DNA of 30,607 nucleotides from NCBI GenBank assembly GCA_902363515.1, contig CABJAN010000033.1:1-30607 (forward strand). The letters are read 5' to 3'. The DNA comes from Bacillota bacterium. Lineage in GTDB: Bacteria > Bacillota > Clostridia > Lachnospirales > Lachnospiraceae. How positions within the stretch are numbered: position 1 is the stretch's first letter; each line of letters opens with the position of its first letter. A program made the translations under genes and the position numbers. Below, piece by piece: positions 7,463 through 14,208 of this stretch. The notes under the pieces were generated by a model. It searched no databases. It saw nothing but the letters and a program-made list of their open reading frames with translations, and was not told the origin of the DNA.

Positions 7463-7472
7463 TGACAGGGGC
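7453..7472. repeat. Palindrome between the toxin promoter and the cargo pair
   Basis: GCCCCTGT-GTTG-ACAGGGGC is a perfect 8-base-pair inverted repeat just after the end of the minus-strand gene 7480-8238. It lacks a T run, so it may be an operator overlapping the -35 zone of the toxin promoter or a weak mRNA 3' end. Confidence 0.5.
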
Positions 7473-7479
7473 AGGTTTG

Positions 7480-8238
7480 TCAGGCAATTAAAAGTTCCAT
7501 ATTTTTTTCTTTAGACCTTTCGCTCCAACGTATTGTATTTACATCATAATTAGAAAAACCATCTTCAATTCCTTTACTTATTGAATTAGCATCATTTAAT
7601 AATACAATAAGTTGGCTATCAGTTTTCCTAGAAGGTTTTGTATCATTCCAAGCAAAGAGAGCGTTGCTCATAGTTGTTTTTGTTGGATTATTTATAGCTA
7701 AGCAAAGTCGTTCTGGTTTTGATTTAGACCGCTGGATTGCAAAATCATAATTATGAGAAAAGCCCGATTTTCCAGTAAATTGAACATTTTCCATGCAATA
7801 TATCTCATTTTGAAGGAAAAAGTTTTGTATATCGTCCATGAAGAACGTAGTTGCTTTTGCTCTTGATGTCATGTACATATCAGTAACACGAATTAAACAT
7901 TGTGTAAAAGCATGTTTACGCTGAGCAAATTCTCTTGCAGGTGCTTTAAGAATTAATTCTTTTTTTAAAAGTTGGACACCGTATTGATTTAGAATACAAG
8001 TTAATTGTTGCTTGCGATTTTTTGTCATTTTAAACCCTGTCATTTCAAGACTATTAATGGTATATCCATCATCTGTAAAATATATTTCATCTCCTTCTAG
8101 TTTTACATAGAACTGCAAATAGTCATTATCAGTATCTAAGAAAGGAGTGTTTATTTCGTAATATTCACCTACTTTGGAAAAGGTAATTTCATTTTTAAGC
8201 CAACTAATATAATCATCTATATAACGTTGAATATCCAT
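7480..8238 (-). CDS. DUF1828/DUF1829-like protein
   Basis: A soluble protein of 252 residues. The N-terminal part, with YLQFYVKLEGDEIYFTDDGY (about 41-60), resembles the DUF1828 family; the C-terminal part, with FAIQRSKSKPERLCLAINNP and a core around SQLIVLLND, resembles DUF1829. No enzyme motif is certain. RBS AAGGGAGGTG precedes ATG 8238. It lies 19 bases after the DUF6978-like gene and is surely co-expressed with it. Its position behind the repressor, in a zone expressed during lysogeny, suggests host-benefit cargo such as phage exclusion, but function is unknown. Confidence 0.7.
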   Translation of the reverse strand: MDIQRYIDDYISWLKNEITFSKVGEYYEINTPFLDTDNDYLQFYVKLEGDEIYFTDDGYTINSLEMTGFKMTKNRKQQLTCILNQYGVQLLKKELILKAPAREFAQRKHAFTQCLIRVTDMYMTSRAKATTFFMDDIQNFFLQNEIYCMENVQFTGKSGFSHNYDFAIQRSKSKPERLCLAINNPTKTTMSNALFAWNDTKPSRKTDSQLIVLLNDANSISKGIEDGFSNYDVNTIRWSERSKEKNMELLIA

Positions 8239-8257
8239 AGTACACCTCCCTTTTATA

Positions 8258-8707
8258 TTATAACAATTCCAATTGAAAATTAACAGTTGGCTTTTCGACC
8301 ACGTTAAATTTTTCTAAAAATATTATAGTATTCTCAACAAAATTATCCGAAGCAATATCTTCTGCAGGGAAAGCAAAAGAGCGACCATACTCTTCAGTGT
8401 ATATATGCCAATGAGAGCCTATTATTTTGGTACCATCTGGATTAGGATGTACTTTTCCAGGGCTCACATGTAGTTCTAATAATAAAATTCCATCTTTTTT
8501 TATGCGAGCACCAAGCTCATATTTTAGATGATTAATTCTTCCTCTATAGATTTTAGTTGTAAAAATCTCCTTTTGCGATTCTCCTACTAAGTCAAATTCA
8601 AGAGAAGAACCTTTTGAAGGAAAGTTTATATTTTTAACAAGAGAATGTTTTATCATATTTAGCATTCTATCAGCTTCAGCTTGTGTTAATTTCTTTCCGT
8701 TATTCAT
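8258..8707 (-). CDS. DUF6978-like protein, partner of the DUF1828-like gene
   Basis: A soluble protein of 149 residues without signal or membrane segment. The N-terminus KKLTQAEADRMLNMIKH and the layout resemble the DUF6978 family; a central beta-rich part ends in GSHWHIYTEEYGRSFAFP, with two neighbouring His residues that could bind a metal or act catalytically. RBS GGAGG precedes ATG 8707. It forms a two-gene unit with the downstream gene. Toxin-antitoxin, antitoxin-like or defence roles are possible; none is shown by the sequence. The family name is from memory and should be checked. Confidence 0.65.
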   Translation of the reverse strand: MNNGKKLTQAEADRMLNMIKHSLVKNINFPSKGSSLEFDLVGESQKEIFTTKIYRGRINHLKYELGARIKKDGILLLELHVSPGKVHPNPDGTKIIGSHWHIYTEEYGRSFAFPAEDIASDNFVENTIIFLEKFNVVEKPTVNFQLELL

Positions 8708-8718
8708 TTGTTTCCTCC

Positions 8719-8748
8719 AAAAACATCAGTTCGATAAAAGATGTTTTT
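8719..8748. terminator. Hairpin between the repressor operon and the cargo pair
   Basis: AAAAACATC (8719-8727) pairs with GATGTTTTT (8740-8748). On the minus strand it gives a short T run right before the RBS of the DUF6978-like gene, so it could attenuate read-through from the repressor operon into the cargo pair. Confidence 0.5.
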
Positions 8749-8759
8749 TTTATAGAAAA

Positions 8760-8969
8760 CTAACCATGTGCCTGATATTCAATATGCTGAACATCTTCCT
8801 TTTGAAAGTCATCTCCTGCAATATGCTTCATAGCATGGAGATATGCTCTCATTTGTTTTTCGTAATTCATTCTAGAATTGATAAAAATTGTATAACTTCC
8901 ATCTTCATTTTCTGTCACAACCTCATTTACGGTCATGTCCATTAAAATAACTTGGTAGCTAATCGACAT
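8760..8969 (-). CDS. Mini ImmA/IrrE-like protein with a degenerate metallopeptidase motif
   Basis: A 69-residue protein behind the repressor gene. The block YTIFINSRMNYEKQMRAYLH followed by AMKHI resembles the core of ImmA/IrrE proteases, which cleave phage repressors on induction. The zinc motif HExxH is HAMKH here (His45, Ala46, His49): the catalytic Glu is replaced. A later IEYQAH resembles the third-ligand region. I prefer ATG 8969 (RBS AGAAGGA 11 bases away) to GTG 8978, which is only two bases from the RBS. It overlaps the repressor gene by 11 bases. It may bind the repressor without cutting it. Confidence 0.6.
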   Translation of the reverse strand: MSISYQVILMDMTVNEVVTENEDGSYTIFINSRMNYEKQMRAYLHAMKHIAGDDFQKEDVQHIEYQAHG

Positions 8970-9333
8970 TGTTACCACGTTCCTTCTTCTTTAATGCCAT
9001 AAGCATGTTATAAGTTGTTTCTAAGTCTTCTGGTGTAGCATCTTTCGCAGCGTCAAATAAAACACGAAGAGGTTTGTTTTCAAATAAAGTCTGTGCCATT
9101 TCTGCTGTTTCTTCGTTTATATAATACTTATCAGCTTCTTTTTCTTTTCCAGTCATCAAATAATCAACCGAAATATTAAAATAATTTGCGATTGTCTGAG
9201 CAATTTCTCCTGATATAATATTCCTTTTCTTTTTCCAAGTTGAAATCGTTGACTGAGATATACCCGTTTCTTTACAGAATTTATACGCTGTTATTCCGTA
9301 GCTTTGTAGTAATTGTTCAAATATGTCATACAT
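8959..9333 (-). CDS. CI-like phage repressor, HTH XRE family
   Basis: A helix-turn-helix repressor of 124 residues. The N-terminal XRE domain covers about 1-63 (KFCKETGISQSTISTWKKKR is the recognition part, and FNISVDYLMTG closes the fold). The rest is a short helical region without a LexA-type Ser/Lys protease fold, so inactivation would need a partner such as the ImmA-like gene downstream. ATG 9333 has AAAGGTGG seven bases upstream, better than the longer ORF start. It is divergent from the Cro-like gene 9567-9755, with operators between. Confidence 0.88.
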   Translation of the reverse strand: MYDIFEQLLQSYGITAYKFCKETGISQSTISTWKKKRNIISGEIAQTIANYFNISVDYLMTGKEKEADKYYINEETAEMAQTLFENKPLRVLFDAAKDATPEDLETTYNMLMALKKKERGNNVD

Positions 9334-9360
9334 GAATTGTCCACCTTTCACAAAAATGCA

Positions 9361-9379
9361 GTACTTCGCAAAAACGTAC
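9361..9379. promoter_or_regulatory. Operator-like imperfect palindrome
   Basis: GTACTTCGCAAAAACGTAC shares GTACTTCG with the perfect operator at 9423-9439 and is closed by GTAC on both sides. It lies near the repressor start codon and may be a secondary binding site. Confidence 0.5.
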
Positions 9380-9388
9380 CAAAAATGA

Positions 9389-9417
9389 TTGACAATTATA
9401 CAACCGAATGATATACT
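9389..9417 (+). promoter_or_regulatory. Early lytic promoter
   Basis: TTGACA 9389-9394, 17 bases, TATACT 9412-9417. The start would fall at about 9424, inside the perfect operator, so bound repressor should shut it. It faces the Cro-like gene. Confidence 0.8.
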
Positions 9418-9422
9418 ACAAA

Positions 9423-9439
9423 TGTACTTCGGAAGTACA
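9423..9439. promoter_or_regulatory. Primary repressor operator
   Basis: TGTACTTC-G-GAAGTACA is a perfect 17-base palindrome at the start site of the early promoter. Related half sites occur at 9361-9379, near 9453-9463 (ACATTTCGCAA) and at 9521-9536 (TTACGAAGTATTTACA). Confidence 0.8.
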
Positions 9440-9508
9440 AATCAAAAATAGATACATTTCGCAAATATAAATGCTTTATAAAATTGTTATACTACGTCTG
9501 ACAAATAA

Positions 9509-9537
9509 AGTATAACATAATTACGAAGTATTTACAA
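9509..9537 (-). promoter_or_regulatory. Repressor promoter
   Basis: On the minus strand TTGTAA (9537-9532), 17 bases, TATACT (9514-9509). The spacer includes TACTTCGTAA, an operator-like half site, so autoregulation is likely. The promoter faces the early promoter, and the transcripts would overlap by about 80 bases. Confidence 0.7.
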
Positions 9538-9566
9538 TGCACAAAACACGGAAAAGGAGGTAAATA

Positions 9567-9755
9567 ATGTATAAAAAATTTGCTGTGTTATTAGATAAAA
9601 GTAACAAAACAGCATATCAAGTATCAAAAGATACAGGGATTGCGCAGTCAATCTTCTCAGAATGGAAATCTGGAAGAATTAAAACTCTTGGTGTGGACAA
9701 GCTCAACATTCTAGCTAATTACTTCGGTGTAACGATTGAGTATTTCTTGGAATAG
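9567..9755 (+). CDS. Cro-like HTH regulator
   Basis: A 62-residue XRE-type helix-turn-helix protein, essentially only the DNA-binding domain: AYQVSKDTGIAQSIFSEWKS is the helix-turn-helix and YFGVTIEYFLE the closing helix. It is the first gene from the early promoter, divergent to the repressor, the classical place of Cro. RBS GGAGG lies seven bases before ATG. Its recognition helix resembles that of the repressor, in keeping with shared operators. Confidence 0.88.
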   Translation: MYKKFAVLLDKSNKTAYQVSKDTGIAQSIFSEWKSGRIKTLGVDKLNILANYFGVTIEYFLE

Positions 9756-9766
9756 GAGACAAGAAG

Positions 9767-9982
9767 ATGAGTGTAGTAACCAAAAAGGTATCCGAGTATG
9801 TGAAAAATAAAGGTATCAATTTATCTAAATTATCACGAAATACCAATATACAGTACATGGATATTTACAATAGCCTTGCAAATCCAAAACGAAATAGGGA
9901 TTTGAGAGATTATGAATTAATCAGGATATGCGCTTTCCTTGGAGTTAATCCAATGGACTTCGCAGAAGACGAAGGGAGGTAA
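9767..9982 (+). CDS. Second small HTH protein
   Basis: A 71-residue protein with an XRE-like helical layout: VSEYVKNKGINLSKLSRNTN, then DIYNSLANPKRNRDLRDYE, then ICAFLGVNPMDFAEDE. It starts 11 bases after the Cro-like gene and is followed at 9989 by the next gene, so they form an early operon. Two HTH genes in tandem after the switch are common in Firmicute phages; this one may be an anti-repressor or early regulator, but its targets are unknown. Confidence 0.75.
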   Translation: MSVVTKKVSEYVKNKGINLSKLSRNTNIQYMDIYNSLANPKRNRDLRDYELIRICAFLGVNPMDFAEDEGR

Positions 9983-9988
9983 AGGTAT

Positions 9989-10234
9989 TTGGAAGATATG
10001 AAAAAAGAAATCGCCTACCTGCATAAAGAGGTAGGCAAATTAAGAATCACGTTAGCAGTAGTTACTGCGACAATGGCATTTACAAGTGCTTCCTTTATGG
10101 TTCAATATTGTCAGATTCGTTCCTATTATCAATCGACTGTTGAATCGAATCAAGATATTCTTCTAAATCAGGAAGTTCAGCTTTCTGAACTTCAACGTTT
10201 TCGATCAGTGATTGAAGGAAATCTGCCTGACTAG
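9989..10234 (+). CDS. Small single-span membrane protein, tail overlaps an antisense gene
   Basis: An 81-residue protein with a charged N-terminal helix (MEDMKKEIAYLHKEVGKLR), one membrane segment (about 20-44), and a polar C-terminal half. The start is TTG 9989 with GGGAGG eight bases upstream. The last 140 bases overlap the 3' end of the minus-strand gene 10095-10862. The N-terminal half looks like a genuine early phage protein; the C-terminal half may be an artefact created when that cargo gene was inserted. Function unknown. Confidence 0.55.
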   Translation: MEDMKKEIAYLHKEVGKLRITLAVVTATMAFTSASFMVQYCQIRSYYQSTVESNQDILLNQEVQLSELQRFRSVIEGNLPD

Positions 10235-10862
10235 ATGAAGAAACATCAGCATTATGTAATAGGTCATAAAGCAACTGAGTTTGAATTATTTCGATTTGGT
10301 ATTGCTTCTTTTCAAATTCAGTTGGGCTTTGGTGAGATGGCTCAACATTGATAAAAATTGAAAGAACAAAATTAAGAAGAAATATAATAATGTTTATCAA
10401 ATCGGAAGTTTTCATTTTTAACCGATTATGTCCGATTCGTAGAATAGCTTCATCAGGAATCTCCCATTCTTTTATGGGCTTTTCATCAATGATTACATAA
10501 TCATCGTTTGAAAGAACATCTGAAGATTGAATTTCTTCATCGGAAGTGACAGAAGGATCTAATTTGGGTATAGATTCTAAAATGTCTGAAAATCCAGATG
10601 TCTTCAAGGACGCTGCAATAGCTGCGGATAAATGTTCGGCTGTTGCGAAGCATGAAGGCGACACAGTTACATTAGGGATAACATCATTCAATATTTTAAG
10701 CCCTGTTTGGGACAATATGGATGATTGAATTATTTTGGAGTGTTGTTCTATATGCTGAGATACAGCAAGTAATGCTGGCGATGTTGATTTAATGATATCA
10801 ATGGAACGAGACGTATTTAGCTGTTTCAGAACTTCTTTGAGTACAGAAGAATCATAATCCAT
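10095..10862 (-). CDS. Unknown membrane-anchored cargo protein
   Basis: A 255-residue protein on the strand opposite to the early operon. Start ATG 10862 follows AAGGAGG at seven bases. It has a soluble, Ser-rich N-terminal region, then an acidic stretch around DEEIQSSDVLSNDDYVIIDE, one clear membrane helix (LINIIIFLLNFVLSIFINV, about residues 160-180) and a charged C-terminal coil. I recognise no family. With its own promoter, reverse strand and convergent overlap, it has the marks of a lysogenic conversion gene, perhaps superinfection exclusion. Confidence 0.75.
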   Translation of the reverse strand: MDYDSSVLKEVLKQLNTSRSIDIIKSTSPALLAVSQHIEQHSKIIQSSILSQTGLKILNDVIPNVTVSPSCFATAEHLSAAIAASLKTSGFSDILESIPKLDPSVTSDEEIQSSDVLSNDDYVIIDEKPIKEWEIPDEAILRIGHNRLKMKTSDLINIIIFLLNFVLSIFINVEPSHQSPTEFEKKQYQIEIIQTQLLYDLLHNADVSSSSQADFLQSLIENVEVQKAELPDLEEYLDSIQQSIDNRNESDNIEP

Positions 10863-10890
10863 AAAGTATCCTCCTTGTAATTTTAGAAAA

Positions 10891-10919
10891 ATTTTACCAT
10901 AGGTGTTAAATATTTTCAA
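10891..10919 (-). promoter_or_regulatory. Promoter of the minus-strand cargo gene
   Basis: On the minus strand TTGAAA (10919-10914), 17 bases, TAAAAT (10896-10891), with TGG just before the -10 as an extended element. It is 29 bases from the start codon and makes the gene independent of the early operon. Confidence 0.7.
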
Positions 10920-10985
10920 CAATGTAACAAGATTAGAACAGATGGAGTATTGAGTATTTCCTAGAGTAGAAAGCGGGGTGAGATG

Positions 10986-11225
10986 ATGTTAAAGAAGATT
11001 TATCAGGAGTTGGTTCTTATTAGACAAGAATTACTACTTGCAAGAAAAGAACTCCAAGCTATTCGTAGTAGCATGGAGGCCATTCCAAAAATCAAAATTG
11101 ATGAAAAAGGTGTTTACGAATCTATTCGCAAGGATATTTTTAAAGCATTCAGAAATGATGCTTTAAAGGTAGGAATAGAAGCGCAAACTGCTTCCGAAAG
11201 AGCATGTAAAAACTATACGTATTAG
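10986..11225 (+). CDS. Small coiled-coil protein
   Basis: A 79-residue, highly charged helical protein with heptad-like leucines (IYQELVLIRQELLLARKELQ) and no membrane segment. GGGGTG at 10975-10980 favours ATG 10986 over the adjacent ATG 10983. I recognise no family. It lies in the early region between two minus-strand genes and probably belongs to the same early transcript as 11287-11442. Confidence 0.6.
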   Translation: MLKKIYQELVLIRQELLLARKELQAIRSSMEAIPKIKIDEKGVYESIRKDIFKAFRNDALKVGIEAQTASERACKNYTY

Positions 11226-11286
11226 ACCATAGATGCAAGGCTATTTGAGAAGTAGAAGAAAATCTAATAGAAAGCGAGGTGAGGTG

Positions 11287-11442
11287 ATGCAAGAGAAAAA
11301 GCGAGATGGATTCTTTAAACTTTACGGAATTTCCGAAGAAGAGGAAAAGTTTTTCAAAATGATTTACCGCAGAAGGATAGTCTACCGTACAATCATTGCA
11401 TTGCAAGCTATTGTAATAGCCATGTTGTTATTATGGAAGTGA
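11287..11442 (+). CDS. Small C-terminally membrane-anchored protein
   Basis: A 51-residue protein: a basic and acidic soluble part, then one C-terminal membrane helix (IIALQAIVIAMLLLW). I chose ATG 11287 since AGCGAGGTGAGGTG lies just upstream; the longer frame from 11233 has no ribosome site. Its last 35 bases overlap the 3' end of the convergent gene 11408-11737. Unknown function. Confidence 0.55.
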   Translation: MQEKKRDGFFKLYGISEEEEKFFKMIYRRRIVYRTIIALQAIVIAMLLLWK

Positions 11443-11737
11443 TAATAGATGCAAGGACAGAAATAACCAGTGGCCATACTTTACTATCAAAGAATTTTCT
11501 TCTTCGGTAGACACAATAGCGATAGTATCGGTCAGTAAGAGAGTGTGTTACTTTTGGCCTGGTTTTAGCTGGTGTTATGTCGCAGAAGGGATATGTAGCA
11601 GTTACGAAATGAATACCAACTAACATTCTGGCTGAGGAGCCAAGGAACTTTTCTGAGACATGTTTTTTAAATCGCATGCAAAATAGTTTTACCTTTTCGG
11701 GAAAGAGTAGATTGATGTTTTCAAAATTTGTAGACAT
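11408..11737 (-). CDS. Unknown small protein with C-terminal membrane anchor
   Basis: A 109-residue protein on the minus strand. AAAGGAG lies seven bases before ATG 11737. A basic soluble part with YYRYCVYRRRKFF precedes a C-terminal membrane helix (WPLVISVLASIITSIITTWL). No family recognised. It is the second reverse-strand gene in the early region and again ends convergent with an early gene, so it may be cargo. No convincing promoter was seen in 11738-11887. Confidence 0.6.
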   Translation of the reverse strand: MSTNFENINLLFPEKVKLFCMRFKKHVSEKFLGSSARMLVGIHFVTATYPFCDITPAKTRPKVTHSLTDRYYRYCVYRRRKFFDSKVWPLVISVLASIITSIITTWLLQ

Positions 11738-11926
11738 AAAGAATCTCCTTTCTTGATTTATAACGATATTTCTTTACAAAGATAATAGCATAAAAAGAAG
11801 ATGTATGCAATTAGAGATGTGGCAATAGTTACCGTAGTATCCTCCTTCCATGAGGCAATTTGCAGTCCGTAAAGATGAAGAAGAAATGTGAAGATGACCA
11901 AAAAACACAAGAAGGGAGATGGCAAT

Positions 11927-12133
11927 ATGCAAGAGATGATACCAAGAATGGTTACAATCGCAGTTGCAGCACAAGAAACAGGAATGACCTATAGTAGCAT
12001 TCGTAGACTGTGTTTGCAAAATAAGATTGTATTTGTAAAAAGTGGAAAAAAGTTTCTGATTAACTTTGGGAAGCTTGTTGATTATTTAAACCAAGGGGAA
12101 GGAGATGAACGATCATGCACAGAGAATCCATAA
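11927..12133 (+). CDS. Excisionase-like HTH protein
   Basis: A 68-residue winged-helix protein of the MerR/excisionase type: VTIAVAAQETGMTYSSIRRL, then CLQNKIVFVKSGKKFLINFG, then KLVDYL. This pattern is typical of Xis and helix-turn-helix 17 proteins. GAAGGGAG lies upstream of ATG 11927. It may direct the integrase toward excision or act as another early regulator. Its last 19 bases overlap the next gene. Confidence 0.7.
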   Translation: MQEMIPRMVTIAVAAQETGMTYSSIRRLCLQNKIVFVKSGKKFLINFGKLVDYLNQGEGDERSCTENP

Positions 12134-12306
12134 CAGAAGCACTTCTCGGAACGGTCCTGGTATTCAATACAGTATTTGAAATACCGAAAAGCGACCCGCT
12201 GTTTTTCCAGATATTCGGTGCCGGTTTGGTGTTTGTGATGCTGTATAAATTATTTGAAAATGCCAGGAAGCTGGAAAAGAGAATAAAAAAAGTCCGCCAG
12301 GCCTAG
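12115..12306 (+). CDS. Small membrane protein
   Basis: A 63-residue protein with two likely membrane segments (about 8-25 and 29-48) and a basic C-terminal helix. GGAG lies ten bases upstream of the ATG. It overlaps the excisionase-like gene. I recognise no family; small two-span proteins are common in early regions of Clostridia phages. Confidence 0.6.
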   Translation: MHRESITEALLGTVLVFNTVFEIPKSDPLFFQIFGAGLVFVMLYKLFENARKLEKRIKKVRQA

Positions 12307-12332
12307 GAACCAAATGCGGACAAAAACATAAA

Positions 12333-12356
12333 CTACACCTTTATTGTAAGGTGTAG
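12333..12356 (+). repeat. Perfect hairpin upstream of the recombination operon
   Basis: CTACACCTT (12333-12341) pairs perfectly with AAGGTGTAG (12348-12356) around a six-base loop. It is not followed by a T run, so it is not a standard terminator. It sits 17 bases before the start of the next gene and may stabilise or process the mRNA. Confidence 0.7.
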
Positions 12357-12373
12357 ATAGGGAGGATGTCAAG

Positions 12374-12619
12374 ATGTTTTGGGAAATAGCAGATGAACTT
12401 TATGCATTAACAAGGGAAGTGCTTAAAGAAACAAAATATAGTATCCATTTTGAAATCAATGAAAGGGCAATCCATGTATGGATTAAGAAAAACGGAAACG
12501 GCACTGGATTTGATGGGGTTTACGATATTTATAACAGAGATACCATGAGAGAACTGTCATTGGACAATTATGAAATGGCAAGAAAGCATTTGGAACGTTT
12601 ATTAAAGGAGCGTACATAA
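12374..12619 (+). CDS. Hypothetical phage protein of the recombination operon
   Basis: An 81-residue soluble protein. It has alternating strands (YSIHFEINERAIHVWIKKNG) followed by helices. No known motif. Its stop shares bases with the start of the exonuclease gene (TAATG), so it is translated with the recombination genes and may be an accessory to them. Confidence 0.7.
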   Translation: MFWEIADELYALTREVLKETKYSIHFEINERAIHVWIKKNGNGTGFDGVYDIYNRDTMRELSLDNYEMARKHLERLLKERT

Positions 12620-13275
12620 TGGGAGAATTTATTGTCATTGAGAATAAAGACCATGCTTCCTGGCTAAAAGCAAGAACCTATGGCATTGGCGGATCTGATG
12701 CTTCTGCTATTGTTGGAATGAACCCTTATAAAACAAACATTGATTTGTTTGAGGAAAAGACAGGGCGCAGGATTCCAGAAGATATCTCAGAAAAACCATA
12801 TGTCAGATATGGAACTTTAGCAGAAGAACATATCCGGGCACTGTTTTCTTTTGAATATCCAGAATACAAGGTTTTTTACCACGAAAACAGAATATTAAGA
12901 AGCAAAGCCTATCCCTTCTTGCAAGCATCCCTGGATGGGGAGTTAGAAGACGAGGAGGGAAGGAAAGGGATTCTGGAGATTAAAACCACTAATATTCTGC
13001 AAAGTATGCAGTATGAAAAATGGAAAGATAGGATTCCAGATAACTACTACATACAGGTCTTACATTACTTGCTGGTAACTGGATATGATTTCGTGGTTCT
13101 TAGAGCCCATTTACTTAGCAGTTGGGGAAAAGATAAAAGGACAAGCAGCCGTCACTATTTCATAAAACGCAGCGAAGTAGAAGAGGATTTAAAAATGCTT
13201 TTAGAGGAAGAACAGAAGTTTTGGAAGTATGTGGAGAGCGGAAGGAAACCACCTTTGCTGCTTCCGGAGATATAA
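12619..13275 (+). CDS. YqaJ-type phage recombination exonuclease
   Basis: A lambda-exonuclease-like PD-(D/E)XK nuclease of 218 residues that would resect double-strand ends to give single strands for RecT. The YqaJ signature GIGGSDASAIVGMNPYKTN lies near residues 22-40, and the catalytic strand GILEIKTT near 115-122. Gln and Tyr in YYIQVLHYLLVTGY complete the usual fold. It is followed by DUF1351 and RecT genes, the standard order for this module. Confidence 0.93.
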   Translation: MGEFIVIENKDHASWLKARTYGIGGSDASAIVGMNPYKTNIDLFEEKTGRRIPEDISEKPYVRYGTLAEEHIRALFSFEYPEYKVFYHENRILRSKAYPFLQASLDGELEDEEGRKGILEIKTTNILQSMQYEKWKDRIPDNYYIQVLHYLLVTGYDFVVLRAHLLSSWGKDKRTSSRHYFIKRSEVEEDLKMLLEEEQKFWKYVESGRKPPLLLPEI

Positions 13276-13287
13276 AGGAGGATACAT

Positions 13288-14205
13288 ATGGAATTAATGA
13301 TCTACAGCCCGGCTGAGAATGAGAGATTGCCGGAAATTCAGTGGAACTTTGAAGAAATCAAGAAATATGCAGCAGAGAAGGCTGCATGGTATCAGAGCAT
13401 TGCTTATACGGATGCAGATACCAAAGAGATGAAGAATGACAAGGCAGAGATTAATAAGTTTATTACTGCGTTGGAAGATGTGAGGAAACAGAAAAAGAAA
13501 GAATACCTGGCACCTTATGAAGTTTTTGAAGGGCAGATTAAAGAAACACTCCTGCCACTTAGAAAGACGGTATCTCTGATTACGGAAAAGTTGGATGAGG
13601 TAGAGGGACAGTACCGGGAATCCAGAAAAGCCAAGATGGAGGAATTTTATTACAAATATGTGGGTGACCTACAGCCTATGGTACCGTTCCAGAAAACGAT
13701 TAAGGAAGAGTTTTACAAAAGAGCTTTTACAGATAAGAAGCTGGAACAGGCGTATAGCTGTTTCTTTGAACGCCTAAGAGAAGACATAAAAGGTCTTGAC
13801 CAGCTGCCGGAAAAATTCAGGGATAAGGCTCTTTTAAAGTACATGGAAGAATTCTCCTTATCTGCTGCCTTACAGGAAGGGAAACGTCTGGAAGAACTGG
13901 ACAAGCTCATGGAAGAGCGAAGAAGAAAAAACGAAGAAGAAAGACAAGCCAGAATGGCAGAAGAAAGCAGACGATTAGAGATAGCTGCCAGAGAAGCACA
14001 GAAGCAGCAGGAAATGACAGCAAAACAGGAGCCTATGCAGAAGGAAGAGCCAAAAGTGGAAATGCCACAGGCACCCCAGAAACTTCAGCATCCACAAGAG
14101 GAAATCCTTCATATGGATTTCCGTGTATGGGGAACTAGAGAGCAAATCATGGGGCTTCGGCAGTATCTTATTAATAATCAGATTAAATTTGGAAAGGTGG
14201 AGTAA
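13288..14205 (+). CDS. DUF1351 family recombination-associated protein
   Basis: A 305-residue, strongly helical and charged protein. The N-terminal part (about 1-170) fits the DUF1351 family found between YqaJ exonucleases and RecT in Firmicute phages. The C-terminal third is coiled coil and Gln/Glu/Pro rich (EEERQARMAEESRRLE onward) and ends in a small folded segment, MDFRVWGTREQIMGLRQYL, which resembles a short nucleic-acid-binding fold. Its biochemical role is not established; a link to strand annealing is inferred. Confidence 0.85.
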   Translation: MELMIYSPAENERLPEIQWNFEEIKKYAAEKAAWYQSIAYTDADTKEMKNDKAEINKFITALEDVRKQKKKEYLAPYEVFEGQIKETLLPLRKTVSLITEKLDEVEGQYRESRKAKMEEFYYKYVGDLQPMVPFQKTIKEEFYKRAFTDKKLEQAYSCFFERLREDIKGLDQLPEKFRDKALLKYMEEFSLSAALQEGKRLEELDKLMEERRRKNEEERQARMAEESRRLEIAAREAQKQQEMTAKQEPMQKEEPKVEMPQAPQKLQHPQEEILHMDFRVWGTREQIMGLRQYLINNQIKFGKVE

Positions 14206-14208
14206 GAA

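Noticed and set aside
11233..11286. N-terminal extension of the small membrane protein
   Set aside because: No ribosome site at 11233, whereas ATG 11287 follows a strong one.
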